NCBI GenBank assembly: GCA_024403935.1
Contig: JAKSQV010000005.1
Span: 1-63,284, forward strand
Length of the DNA: 63,284 bases
Source: Ruminococcus sp.
GTDB taxonomy: Bacteria > Bacillota > Clostridia > Oscillospirales > Ruminococcaceae
Direction: 5' to 3'
The notes beneath the pieces are model-generated. The model saw only the letters and a list, made by a program, of their open reading frames with translations. It was not told the origin of the DNA and searched no databases. The translations under genes were made by a program, and so were the position numbers. This document shows, piece after piece, positions 15,788 to 23,747 of the stretch; the first letter of the stretch is position 1, and every line of letters begins with the position of its first letter.

Positions 15788-16705
15788 CTACTCAGAGATG
15801 AACTTGTCGCTGTACATGCCTATCTCCGTAATGATACCGCTGCGGCTGCCTGCTATCCGTACAGATGTAATATCCTTGGACGTGCCGCCGAGCACAGCGG
15901 TATCAAAGAGGTCCTCGCCGCGGTAGCCGCTGTATGTGAAGAACGAGTTCTTCCAGCCGCGCATTGCCATTTTGTTGCGGAATTCAAGTGCCTTCTGCGG
16001 CTCGTAGAGGAATCGCCTGTCAAGCTCAAAGTAGCGGCTGCGGCGGATATAGTTGTAATATGCATCAGGCTCGGTGAGCGTGTAGCTGCCGTGCTGCTGC
16101 TGCATATCCTCCATACTCCAGAAGTAGACAAGGCTGCGTGTATCGCGCTCCGAGCCCTGCGAGAGAATGTCCTCCGCCGAATAGTCGAACGAATCCGCCG
16201 AGCTGTCGCGGTTGACCATTACGCAGTTTGTGCCGCGGATATACGGGTGCTTCCCGTAGACCTTGAACGCGATATTGACTATGCCGTCCCACTGCGTTGA
16301 GCCGTTGGCAACATAGATATAGCTTTCGGTATCGCAGTCCTCGTGCGTGACATAGGGGAGCTGCATATAGCTGTCCATGAGGTCGTTAAGCGACATATTG
16401 GTGTACAGTCCGGGAGCAAGCTGATTCTGGAGATACTGTGAGGTAAATCCGCGTGAGGTGATTACACCGCGTCGGAAGCCGCCTGACTCGGTGATGCGGA
16501 AGGTGTCAATATATCCCTGATGGATCAGAAAGCCGTTAACTGTGAACCACGCCATCTGTGCTGTTTCGGGGACGGCGGTATGAGCTTCAAATTCAGCGGT
16601 GAGCCGCGTGAAAGGCGTATATGCGTCCTTGCTGAACGTGAATGAGAGCACCCTGAAAACGACATCGCTTGCGTTCGGTGATTTTATCGTAAGTGTGGCT
16701 GTCAT
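15788..16705 (-). CDS. phage baseplate-hub-like protein (gpD/gp44 type)
   Basis: A 305-residue protein, last gene of the capsid cassette. The N-terminal 120 residues (RLTAEFEAHTAVPET..., AWFTVNGFLIHQGYIDTFR, then FRRGVITSRGFTSQYLQ) follow the pattern of tail-hub proteins such as Mu gp44 or P2 gpD: a beta domain binding the tail tip. The C-terminal part has RRSRYFELDRRFLYEPQ and no recognised enzyme motif. The frame is open further upstream, but the ATG at 16705 overlaps the preceding stop (ATGA). Finding a hub without tape measure or tube genes is odd. Assignment is by pattern and moderate. Confidence 0.6.
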   Translation of the reverse strand: MTATLTIKSPNASDVVFRVLSFTFSKDAYTPFTRLTAEFEAHTAVPETAQMAWFTVNGFLIHQGYIDTFRITESGGFRRGVITSRGFTSQYLQNQLAPGLYTNMSLNDLMDSYMQLPYVTHEDCDTESYIYVANGSTQWDGIVNIAFKVYGKHPYIRGTNCVMVNRDSSADSFDYSAEDILSQGSERDTRSLVYFWSMEDMQQQHGSYTLTEPDAYYNYIRRSRYFELDRRFLYEPQKALEFRNKMAMRGWKNSFFTYSGYRGEDLFDTAVLGGTSKDITSVRIAGSRSGIITEIGMYSDKFISE

Positions 16706-17091
16706 GGCATATCCTCCACATCCTCGGCAGGCTCGGGTGCCGCAAGTGTCAGCGTCACATAGAGCATATCGTCGCCCCTGTCCTCGGCGGAGTAGCCCTG
16801 AACAGTGCAGTTCGGGAAGCGCACTCCGCGATACACGACGGTATTGCCGCCCGAGCCGTTCATATTGTCTATCTCGGTCAGCACAGAAAGCTCGCTGTCT
16901 CCGCAGTATATCCTGCCTGAGAGAGTGAGCTTTGAAGCTCTGACGCATTGGTTGGTGATGACTGTGTCGCCGATGACGGAAGGCTGCTCGGAGATCACAG
17001 TCGATGCCGATGCACGGAAGCTCTCACAGTAGAGTGTGAGCTGACCTATCGTTACGGGTACAGCCTCGCGGCTGCAAACTTCACTGCCCAT
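16702..17091 (-). CDS. small phage structural protein, tail-like
   Basis: A 129-residue protein with a beta-rich look (PVTIGQLTLYCESF, SKLTLSGRIYCGDSELSVL, DMLYVTLTLAAPEP). Its start lies inside the end of the upstream gene (11-base overlap, with GAGAGGGACG as ribosome site) and its stop overlaps the hub-like gene by four bases. Position between connector and hub suggests a tail or baseplate component. No family is recognised. Confidence 0.65.
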   Translation of the reverse strand: MGSEVCSREAVPVTIGQLTLYCESFRASASTVISEQPSVIGDTVITNQCVRASKLTLSGRIYCGDSELSVLTEIDNMNGSGGNTVVYRGVRFPNCTVQGYSAEDRGDDMLYVTLTLAAPEPAEDVEDMP

Positions 17092-17491
17092 TTTCGTCCC
17101 TCTCTATCCTTCGTATTCCGCTGACAGATACTCCCACCGTGAGCACGAGCCGTTTCAGATTACTGTCGTGCTTCATGTTGTATCTGCTGATATGAGTCGT
17201 CAGACCTGCAAGACTGTCAACGGCAGGCATCACATAAAGCTCAAAATGCCGGAGGAGCAGCCGCATAGTCTGCGATTCGGGAGCGTACACATTGATCTCG
17301 ACCTCCGCATTGAACGGCATAAACACGGTATACTGCGAATAAACGGGCGAAGAAGCTTCAAAGCTCTTTATGCCGAGGACTGTGAAGAATCTGCCCTTTT
17401 CGCGCACGGGAAGTGCATCGAAGGCGAGATAAACGTTTTCATTTCCTGCATCGTTGAGAGCTTCCTTGAACAGGTCAAGAAGATCGCGCAT
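17081..17491 (-). CDS. phage head-tail joining or minor structural protein
   Basis: A 136-residue protein (MRDLLDLFKEALNDAG..., then FDALPVREKGRFFTVLGIKSF and a beta-rich C-terminal half). Size and place after the connector match neck or tail-terminator proteins of siphophages and myophages. It begins one base after the connector stop and overlaps the next gene by 11 bases. Identification rests on order and size only. Confidence 0.6.
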   Translation of the reverse strand: MRDLLDLFKEALNDAGNENVYLAFDALPVREKGRFFTVLGIKSFEASSPVYSQYTVFMPFNAEVEINVYAPESQTMRLLLRHFELYVMPAVDSLAGLTTHISRYNMKHDSNLKRLVLTVGVSVSGIRRIERDENGQ

Positions 17492-17492
17492 A

Positions 17493-17861
17493 CTATTCCT
17501 CCTTTGGCGGTATCGTCCCGAAGACGAATGTGCTTGTATTAATCAGATCGCCGCACATCTGCACATATTCGCGCATGAGTGCTGCCGCCCCTGTGAGAGC
17601 CGTTCTTGCTCCGCCGCTGTTCATCTGTCCGACGTATTCGTATTCGCTTCTGCCTGAGGAGAGCTTTATCTCCTGTGTGCGGTAGTTTGCGACAGATGCC
17701 GCAAGAAATTCGAGACGGGGATCCGTGTCGTCGGCATCGGGGAGGAGCATATTCGCAACCTCATTTATTGCCATTGATATGACGGGAGCCCATTCGGAAT
17801 CCGCGGTCTCGCCTGAGAATAGCTCAAAAAGGGCTTTGACGTTGTTGATGTTGATACCCAT
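17493..17861 (-). CDS. phage head-tail connector, gp6-like
   Basis: A 122-residue mostly helical protein (NNVKALFELFSGETADSEW..., AINEVANMLLPDAD..., LEFLAASVANYRTQEIKL). This matches the pattern of HK97 gp6-type adaptor proteins that bind the portal ring. GGAGGC precedes the ATG. It follows the protease-like gene by 10 bases. Confidence 0.7.
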   Translation of the reverse strand: MGININNVKALFELFSGETADSEWAPVISMAINEVANMLLPDADDTDPRLEFLAASVANYRTQEIKLSSGRSEYEYVGQMNSGGARTALTGAAALMREYVQMCGDLINTSTFVFGTIPPKEE

Positions 17862-17871
17862 TGCAGCCTCC

Positions 17872-18699
17872 TTACAGCTTGAAAGAGGAAGCGGTCTCAG
17901 ACTCAGGCTCAGTCGAGAGCTGCACCTCCGTTACGGCGTGTCCTGCACGCTTTTCGTATGCCTTTTTCAGACCGTTGAGCTGTACCTCGTTCATGCCGTG
18001 AGCAGCAAGCTCTGCCGCGAATGCCGCCTTTCTTCCGCCCGAGATGAACGCGAGCCTGCGTATCTCACAGCGGAGGAGCCGTTCGTTTTCGGCAGCAGCA
18101 CTGACGGCCGGCGACTTGTCCGCGCTCTCATCGGTGAACCGCTTTGTCACGCCTGCATTTACCTGAGCAGGAACGGCAACAAAGCTCCATTCGTATGCAT
18201 CGGTTATGTCGTCAAGGACGATGTGGCAAAGTCTGCCTTCGTAGCTTCTGCCCTTTATATGCGAGCAGCTCTGCATTGCCTTGTCGGCACCGCATACCGA
18301 GCATCTGCGTTTGCCTGCCGAGCAGGAGATGCTGACCTCCTTCTTTATGCCGCCGTCTATCTCGGAGATGAGGTTCCTGTTGTTCTCGGTACGCACCATA
18401 TATGCTGAGGCTTTGAGGTACTTATATGGCTCTCCGCACTTGTTCCTGCGTGAATCATCAGTGACAAGCTCGGTATCGAAGATGCGTGCGGTCTGGTTGG
18501 AGGTTGAGGCATCGTGGTCGAAGATACCTGTTTTTCCGATAAAAAGCTCTTTGAGCTTTTCAAGAGCCGTGTCGGAGAAGCGTTCGTTGTCGCGGTCAAT
18601 CTCGTTGTCGCAGAGAATGACCGAAAAGACGTAGAGCTCGTCTGCTGCAAATTCGCGCCGTGTAAACCTGTTTATTCTGTCGAGAATATCCTTTGTCAT
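17872..18699 (-). CDS. prohead-protease-like protein with a Cys-rich insert
   Basis: A 275-residue protein. Residues 1-175 look like an HK97-type prohead protease (U35/S78): DNEIDRDNERFSDTALEKLKELF, a candidate catalytic His in GIFDHD, a candidate Ser in KKEVSISCSA, and the closing strand AYEWSFVAVPAQ. Between Ser and the closing strand sits RRCSVCGADKAMQSC-SH, a possible metal site. The C-terminal 100 residues are helical and could be scaffold. AAAAGGAGG precedes the ATG at 18699; the longer frame from 18750 lacks one. The gene follows the capsid gene rather than preceding it, which is the reverse of the usual order. Confidence 0.65.
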   Translation of the reverse strand: MTKDILDRINRFTRREFAADELYVFSVILCDNEIDRDNERFSDTALEKLKELFIGKTGIFDHDASTSNQTARIFDTELVTDDSRRNKCGEPYKYLKASAYMVRTENNRNLISEIDGGIKKEVSISCSAGKRRCSVCGADKAMQSCSHIKGRSYEGRLCHIVLDDITDAYEWSFVAVPAQVNAGVTKRFTDESADKSPAVSAAAENERLLRCEIRRLAFISGGRKAAFAAELAAHGMNEVQLNGLKKAYEKRAGHAVTEVQLSTEPESETASSFKL

Positions 18700-18723
18700 T
18701 GTATTCCTCCTTTTGTTACCGCA

Positions 18724-18755
18724 GAGATGTCCCCTCGAAAAAGAGGACACATCTC
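18724..18755 (-). other. intergenic hairpin between capsid and protease-like genes
   Basis: GAGATGT/ACATCTC and CCTC/GAGG form an 11-pair interrupted stem with a 6-base loop. No T tract follows on the minus strand, so it may tune expression downstream of the capsid gene rather than end the transcript. Confidence 0.55.
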
Positions 18756-18777
18756 CGCGCAGATCATGCCGTGCCTA

Positions 18778-19737
18778 TTATGATGTGATTGTGAGGAGCT
18801 GGACAGCATCGGGAGTTATCTTTCTGAATCCGCAGGTCACGGAAACTGTCATCTGGTCGAGCTGACGGTCGATGAGCTTGTCAGTTTCGAGGATAAGTCC
18901 TGTGCTGGTGATGAATTCAAGCGCAAAGTTCCTGTCGAGACCGATAATGGTATCATCATCGACTGCCGCGGACTTCACAAGCTCTGAGCCGAAGGGGAGG
19001 ATTATCTTTCCGTCAGCCTTGGCTCTTGTGTCCTTGAGCTGATCCATTGCAGCGATCTTTGAGGCTACTGCCGGAGAGGTGAGGACTGTCGTCATGTTGA
19101 AGTTGTCGAATTCGCCGTAAAGGTCGGCAAGGTCGGAGTAGCTGAGCGAGGATGTCGTTATCTCGGAAGCGTCCTCTATCAGCACCTCGACTGCCTTGCT
19201 GACTACGGTATTTGCGAGCTTGACACCGATGCTTCTGAGCATAACGCCGAACACGTCAAGACGCTGTCTGCGTATCGCCTCGTATGAAGCATTGATGAGT
19301 CTGCCTATCTTTTCAAGCGTAACGGCAGTTGTACCCTCAGTGACTGTTGAAGCGGTGAGAGCGACTGTCTGGGCTGTTGTGCCGTAAGCCGCGCTGTCGT
19401 CGAGCACACAGCCAAGATACTGGCTGCTTTCGCTGACTGTTCTTACTGCTGTAACAGCCTGAAGCACGGTCTCATCAAAGCCCTTTTTGATGCAGCGTGA
19501 TACGAATTCAGGAAAGAGCACGGCTGTCTCGGTGGAAGTGAAGAACTTCTCGACCATATCGCAGTCAGAGCCGTTTACCTTGATGTTATAGCGTTTGAGC
19601 TGTCTTTCGTAGGCATCGAGCGAGGAGAGCTCCGTACCTGCATAAGCGGCGGACGGATCAAGCTCCTCAAGTGCGGAAGTGAATGACTTTCCGCTGAGGT
19701 TGTAAAGTCCCTTTTCAAGTTTAACATCATTATACAT
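18778..19737 (-). CDS. major capsid protein, HK97-like
   Basis: A 319-residue protein with an N-terminal helical arm (1-70) and a beta-alpha core. Blocks include AVLFPEFVSRCIKKGF, SYEAIRRQRLDVFGVMLRSIGVKLANTVVSKAVEVL and TTVLTSPAVASKIAAM, typical of HK97-fold capsids of tailed phages. Length is in the usual range. It follows the portal gene by five bases, with GGAGG before the ATG. The frame is fully intact. Confidence 0.8.
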   Translation of the reverse strand: MYNDVKLEKGLYNLSGKSFTSALEELDPSAAYAGTELSSLDAYERQLKRYNIKVNGSDCDMVEKFFTSTETAVLFPEFVSRCIKKGFDETVLQAVTAVRTVSESSQYLGCVLDDSAAYGTTAQTVALTASTVTEGTTAVTLEKIGRLINASYEAIRRQRLDVFGVMLRSIGVKLANTVVSKAVEVLIEDASEITTSSLSYSDLADLYGEFDNFNMTTVLTSPAVASKIAAMDQLKDTRAKADGKIILPFGSELVKSAAVDDDTIIGLDRNFALEFITSTGLILETDKLIDRQLDQMTVSVTCGFRKITPDAVQLLTITS

Positions 19738-19742
19738 ACATT

Positions 19743-20885
19743 TTACCTCCGTGATATTGTTTTTTCTTCGATGCGGAGCTCTATTTCACGAGCCTGCGCA
19801 TTCCTGAGCCTTGCTTCCGCGAGGACGGATTCGTCCTGCAGGTTGATGTTGTCCCATTCGACCGAGCATACCGCCTCTGCGCCTATTGAGCATAGAAAAG
19901 CGTCGCCGATATCGCAGAGCACGGGTGCGAGCTGTCTGCGGTAGTGGTCAAGCTCGGAAGTGAGTATGTCAGCCTGCTGAGAGGACATACGCTCGGTGGA
20001 GCTCCAGTTGAGTCCGAGCAGGAACGGCGGAATGGAGAGCTTTGATACTATCTGCTCCATTATCTGACGGACAGGCACATTTGTATCGAACAGCTTGTTG
20101 TCCGAACCTATGACCTTGATGTCCACATCTCCCACTGCGACGAAATCCTTGACCCTGCCGTATCTTGCCGAATTCATACCGTCTGCCCATTCACGGGCTA
20201 TCTGCATGGCGTGTTCGCGTGTGGAAGCAATATCGCCTGCACCGTCTCCGGGCTTGTAGGTGACTGCATATCTGACATTTCCTGCGCGGTCGTAATTCTG
20301 ACCTATGCACTGGTAGATACGCAGGAGAATGGCACTCATTGACGGAAGTCCGCGCAGAAGCGAGTGACCGCCTGTCAGCGAGGCATAGAGGATGCGTTCG
20401 GGGTGAGCAATCTGTCTGAGCGAGCCGTCCTGTCTGCGGACTGCATATCTGCGCTCAAACGGAGAAGCTCCTGCTGATATGGTGACAGAGGTCGAATCTC
20501 CGTTCCAGAGCCCTGCGATGCGCTGCTGTTCCTCATCAATGACGATCTCGCCAACGGCACTGCCGTAGGTGAGCATACTGTCGAGAAAGGCATCGGCAAA
20601 GCAGCTCAGGGAAGTGCCTGTCAGACCTACGGGAACGGTGTCGCAGAAGCGGTCAAGCTCCTCCTGATATGCCTCGTCCGAGCATACGAGCCTGAATCCG
20701 CCTGTAAGACGGATTATCTTCATGATAGCCGCATCAATGACGGGAACGGCAAATCTGAGCCTGTCGAACAGCTCCTTTTCGAGCGGTCCTGTCTCAGGCG
20801 GCAGAGTCATCTCACAGCCGCGTTCTCTGTCGGGCATGATTATCTGCGGAGCAGCCCTCGTGTGTTTCTTCTTGAATAGCTTCAT
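19743..20885 (-). CDS. phage portal protein
   Basis: A 380-residue protein with portal traits: VPVIDAAIMKIIRLTGGF, MLTYGSAVGEIVID, ERILYASLTGGHSLLRGLPSM, and a C-terminal PPFLLGLNWSSTERMSSQQADILTSELDHYRRQLAPVL, the conserved wing and clip region of the family. It is on the short side of the usual 400-500. AAAAGGAGGAAAA precedes the start. Portal rings form the DNA-entry vertex and dock the terminase encoded just upstream. Confidence 0.85.
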   Translation of the reverse strand: MKLFKKKHTRAAPQIIMPDRERGCEMTLPPETGPLEKELFDRLRFAVPVIDAAIMKIIRLTGGFRLVCSDEAYQEELDRFCDTVPVGLTGTSLSCFADAFLDSMLTYGSAVGEIVIDEEQQRIAGLWNGDSTSVTISAGASPFERRYAVRRQDGSLRQIAHPERILYASLTGGHSLLRGLPSMSAILLRIYQCIGQNYDRAGNVRYAVTYKPGDGAGDIASTREHAMQIAREWADGMNSARYGRVKDFVAVGDVDIKVIGSDNKLFDTNVPVRQIMEQIVSKLSIPPFLLGLNWSSTERMSSQQADILTSELDHYRRQLAPVLCDIGDAFLCSIGAEAVCSVEWDNINLQDESVLAEARLRNAQAREIELRIEEKTISRR

Positions 20886-20898
20886 TTTTCCTCCTTTT

Positions 20899-20925
20899 CA
20901 GGGCATTGACGGTATCTATGCCCTG
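20899..20925 (-). other. hairpin spanning the terL stop codon
   Basis: CAGGGCAT pairs with ATGCCCTG across 11 bases. The TAG stop of the terminase gene (20916-20918) is inside it, and the portal ribosome site follows directly. Confidence 0.5.
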
Positions 20926-22166
20926 TCCACGGACATGGCAAAGAAAAGCTCCTCTGCCGCCTCCTTCATGGCGTATGCCGTGAAGTAGCGCATATCGTCC
21001 ATGGCATGGTCATTTTCCTTGACGGGGACATCTGCGCCTGCACTGTCCTTCCAGCGGTAAAGCCCGAATTCGCGTATGATGTCCGAGCATGACTCGTGGA
21101 ACATCAGCCTGCCGTCCTTGAGTGCGGCTCCTACGCGTCTTATCCCCGTGACTACGTCGTTGTCCGCCTTAGCCGTCCTGAATCTGCCGTGTCTGCGGAT
21201 ACACTCGATAAAGCTTGCGGCTGACGGGTCAACGATCACACACCCGATCGGGTGGTCGCCTGCCAGTTCCTCGAGAGCAGCGTAGTGCTCCTCGTCTGTG
21301 CGTGAGACTCCCTCTTTTCTGGAGGAGTAGTAATACTCCTTCACGCGGTACCATACGCCCTTGCGGAGTCCCCACAGACCGAATGACGAAGGATTGACAG
21401 TGCCGTAATCGCATGAGATGAGATAGCGTTCACATTCGGGTTCTGCTCCTCTGAATACGTGCTTTGCCGGATCGAACATCGGATAGACGGTGCCCTCTGC
21501 GGCGGTCCACTTCCCGAGTATGAAACGCTCATAGAATGTGCCTGAATAGAGCTTTTTGTAGCGTTCCCTGACCTCGGGGGCAAGCGAGGGATTGTCGTCC
21601 ATCGTGAAGTGCAGATACAGGGCGTTCTTTTCGTCCGCCTTCTGTATCCATTCGCGGTAGAACCAGTGCGACGGATCATCGGGATTGCAGTTGAACCACA
21701 TACGCGATCCCCGAACAGAGCATCTTGCAAGAGCCTGTTCAACGAAGGAGCGCGGCATAAGGGCGACCTCGTCAAGGAACACTCCCGAAAGCGTGATGCC
21801 CTGTATCAGTGCGGCGGAGCTCTCGTCTCTTCCGCCGAAAAGGCAGAAGCGGTTTGTTGTGCCGTGGAAGGTGATGTCGATGAAGCCGCGGCTTATCTTC
21901 TCATCGCAGACAAAGCCCATTCCGCGCAGGCATGACAGGAGCGGCACGGTGACGTTTCTGCGGAGAGAGGTCACGGTCTTGCCGCACATTGCAAAGGTGC
22001 CCTGCCTGAAGCTCGTACACGCCCACAGCACGAAGCCGAGTGACATTGAAAGCGTTTTGCCGCTTCTTACGGCACCGTCGCAGATGATCGCGTCCTTGCT
22101 GCGGTATTCGGGCATATCCCACCAGCGCAGGACAGTCTGTTGCTTTTCCGAGAGCTTAATCAGCAT
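20916..22166 (-). CDS. terL: terminase large subunit (packaging ATPase-nuclease)
   Basis: A 416-residue protein with both terminase domains. The ATPase has Walker A CDGAVRSGKTLS near residue 30, Walker B with FLDEVALM, and FNCNPDDPSHWF. The RNase H-like nuclease has ISCDYGTVNPSSFG, VIVDPSAASFI and a final DHAMDDMRYF, so the acidic triad looks complete. The frame is open 39 codons upstream, but the ATG at 22166 has GAGAGGAGG nine bases before it and overlaps the small-subunit gene by 11 bases. All catalytic motifs being present argues against a decaying remnant. Confidence 0.9.
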   Translation of the reverse strand: MLIKLSEKQQTVLRWWDMPEYRSKDAIICDGAVRSGKTLSMSLGFVLWACTSFRQGTFAMCGKTVTSLRRNVTVPLLSCLRGMGFVCDEKISRGFIDITFHGTTNRFCLFGGRDESSAALIQGITLSGVFLDEVALMPRSFVEQALARCSVRGSRMWFNCNPDDPSHWFYREWIQKADEKNALYLHFTMDDNPSLAPEVRERYKKLYSGTFYERFILGKWTAAEGTVYPMFDPAKHVFRGAEPECERYLISCDYGTVNPSSFGLWGLRKGVWYRVKEYYYSSRKEGVSRTDEEHYAALEELAGDHPIGCVIVDPSAASFIECIRRHGRFRTAKADNDVVTGIRRVGAALKDGRLMFHESCSDIIREFGLYRWKDSAGADVPVKENDHAMDDMRYFTAYAMKEAAEELFFAMSVDRA

Positions 22167-22647
22167 CAGGCTCGTCCTCCTCTCCATGAGATGTAAGAGC
22201 TTTGATGAGAGCCTCTGCCCTGTCCGATTCGGATTCTGCCCTCTCAAGCTCGCAGAGCTTCTCAAGTGCCTTGATACGGTCAAAGACCTTCACCTCGACA
22301 CCGCCGCCGCGCACACGCTTTATCTCCGAGACATTGTACAGGTCAAGCCTGTCGAGCACATCCTGTGGCGGAAGCTCATCCGAAAAGGCGAGCCTGACCG
22401 CATCATTGCATGAGCCGAACGCGAGACGGCGAAGTCCCGCAAGCACTGAGCCGCTGCCGTCGAGAAGCTTCCTGTGCTCTTTGATGCTTTTGCGGCTGAC
22501 GGGGCTTCTCAGCAGCTCCATAGCTGCCGCAAGAGCCTCATCACGGCTGAAGCCTGCCTGTACAGCCGCGGTCACGGGGTCGCCGAGTGCCGCATACAGG
22601 CAGCAGAATTGCCTGCGCTTTTTTCTGAGTTCATCCTTTTCTGACAT
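22156..22647 (-). CDS. terS: terminase small subunit
   Basis: A 163-residue protein starting MSEKDELRKKRRQFCCLYAALGDPVTAAVQAGFSRDEA, the usual TerS helix-turn-helix start in which the protein binds the packaging site. Residues 85-130 (LPPQDVLDRLDLYNVSEIKRV-, VFDRIKALEKLCELE) match the oligomerisation part of Firmicutes phage TerS. GGAGGG precedes the ATG at 22647; 14 further upstream codons are open but lack a site. First gene of the cassette. Confidence 0.82.
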   Translation of the reverse strand: MSEKDELRKKRRQFCCLYAALGDPVTAAVQAGFSRDEALAAAMELLRSPVSRKSIKEHRKLLDGSGSVLAGLRRLAFGSCNDAVRLAFSDELPPQDVLDRLDLYNVSEIKRVRGGGVEVKVFDRIKALEKLCELERAESESDRAEALIKALTSHGEEDEPDAD

Positions 22648-22662
22648 AGTCCCTCCGTTTCC

Positions 22663-22697
22663 GAAGGGCATACTGTCCGCCGCGGACAATGCCCTTC
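22663..22697 (-). other. long perfect hairpin before terS
   Basis: GAAGGGCA/TGCCCTTC and GTCCGC/GCGGAC form a nearly continuous 14-pair stem immediately upstream of the terS ribosome site. No T tract follows. It may be an operator, a packaging (pac-like) site or an RNA regulator; sequence alone cannot decide. Confidence 0.5.
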
Positions 22698-22780
22698 ACA
22701 ATGGGACAGGAAAAGGCATTTTTTAAATGTGAAACCATTGATTATTGAAGAAAAATATTTCAGCTTTGTAGAAGTATACA

Positions 22781-22817
22781 AAAAATGCAGCCTGCATTTG
22801 TACAGAATGCAAGCTGC
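22781..22817 (-). terminator. second terminator-like hairpin
   Basis: GCAGC-TGCATT pairs with AATGCA-GCTGC around 7 bases and is followed on the minus strand by ATTTTTT. Together with the hairpin at 22829 it insulates the capsid cassette from the upstream regulator gene. Confidence 0.65.
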
Positions 22818-22828
22818 GTAAGAAAATC

Positions 22829-22859
22829 AAAAAAGCCGAAGGGCAAATCCCTGCGGCTT
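22829..22859 (-). terminator. terminator of the Spo0A-like gene
   Basis: AAGCCG-AGGG pairs with CCCT-CGGCTT around a short loop and is followed on the minus strand by a T run, starting 12 bases after the stop codon. Confidence 0.85.
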
Positions 22860-22870
22860 ATATATCAGTA

Positions 22871-23575
22871 TTATTTGTAGATGTCATACAGCTCGGAGAA
22901 TTCATCTATTGCCGAGCTTATCAGATTGGTGTTGGTCATGGGATAAGTGCCCTTGTATGCATCGAAGCGCACTCCATGTTCCGTTATGTACTTGCTGAAG
23001 CGGCGCAGCGACTGGTCAACACACTGAGGTGTTGAATTCATTCTTTCCGCTACCAACGGATAGAATCCTGCTGTCATCCTCGAAAGCAGTCTCGGCATGA
23101 AAATGCCTGCCATCATTGCCGAGCACATATAGTAAAAGCCTGTTTTCATGCAGCTTATCCCCTTTGCTTCGAGATACTCTATTATGTTGAGGAAAAGTGT
23201 GCGCTCGTCGTCAGGAAGCATATCCGCAAGTATCCACTTGCATATCTCGCTTGGGAGGTCTGGCATAAGGAAATAGCCTGTTATCCCGATGTCCTCAAGC
23301 TGCTTTCTCAGCCTGTACGACTTTATATACGACAGCACGAATATCCGCATCCCGACATATTTTGACACAAGTTCTTCTGTGAAGGAATAGAGTTCTTCGT
23401 TTTCGTTGGTCACGAAGAAAATAAGACCGTCGGGAGTGTTTGCTGCACATTCTTTTTCAATACAGGAACGCAGATTGCTGCACCTCTTTACGTTGAATCC
23501 CATAGTTGTCAGAATATCAGCAAATATCCAACCGATACCGTCTATATTATCACCTGTCAGCAGATTGCGCTTCAT
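22871..23575 (-). CDS. Spo0A-like regulator with degenerate receiver
   Basis: A 234-residue protein with a receiver-like N-terminal half (1-118) and a C-terminal Spo0A-type DNA-binding domain: FLNIIEYLEAKGISCMKTGFYYMCSAMM, then FYPLVAERMNSTPQCVDQSLRRF, as in the Spo0A helices that end TTPSRVERAIRH. In the receiver the phospho-acceptor Asp is missing: the segment that should read LLD reads PDGLIFFVT. It is therefore unlikely to be controlled by a normal phosphorelay. A GTG at 23587 is the alternative start; I prefer the ATG at 23575. It is probably a Spo0A paralogue; target genes are unknown. Confidence 0.8.
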   Translation of the reverse strand: MKRNLLTGDNIDGIGWIFADILTTMGFNVKRCSNLRSCIEKECAANTPDGLIFFVTNENEELYSFTEELVSKYVGMRIFVLSYIKSYRLRKQLEDIGITGYFLMPDLPSEICKWILADMLPDDERTLFLNIIEYLEAKGISCMKTGFYYMCSAMMAGIFMPRLLSRMTAGFYPLVAERMNSTPQCVDQSLRRFSKYITEHGVRFDAYKGTYPMTNTNLISSAIDEFSELYDIYK

Positions 23576-23698
23576 TCCGGTTGTCACTCTTTCTGAATAA
23601 TAGTAGCATCATTAACCCTATGATGGATGCACAGTATTAACTGATTTTATCATAATCTATCTCAGAAGATTTGTCAACCAAAAAAAGAGGCCGTTGTC

Positions 23699-23742
23699 GA
23701 AAAAAATGAAAGCCCTTCTTTCTTGCCGAAAAGAAGGGCTTT
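23699..23742 (-). terminator. terminator of the purD operon
   Basis: AAAGCCCTTCTTT pairs with AAAGAAGGGCTTT around 7 bases and is followed on the minus strand by seven T residues. Confidence 0.9.
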
Positions 23743-23747
23743 GTAGT

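Noticed and set aside
15428..16300. 290-residue plus-strand frame
   Set aside because: Runs antisense over feoA and the hub-like gene with no start signal.
15788..22647. Complete inducible prophage
   Set aside because: No integrase, repressor, replication, tape measure, tail or lysis genes, and no flanking attachment repeats were seen.
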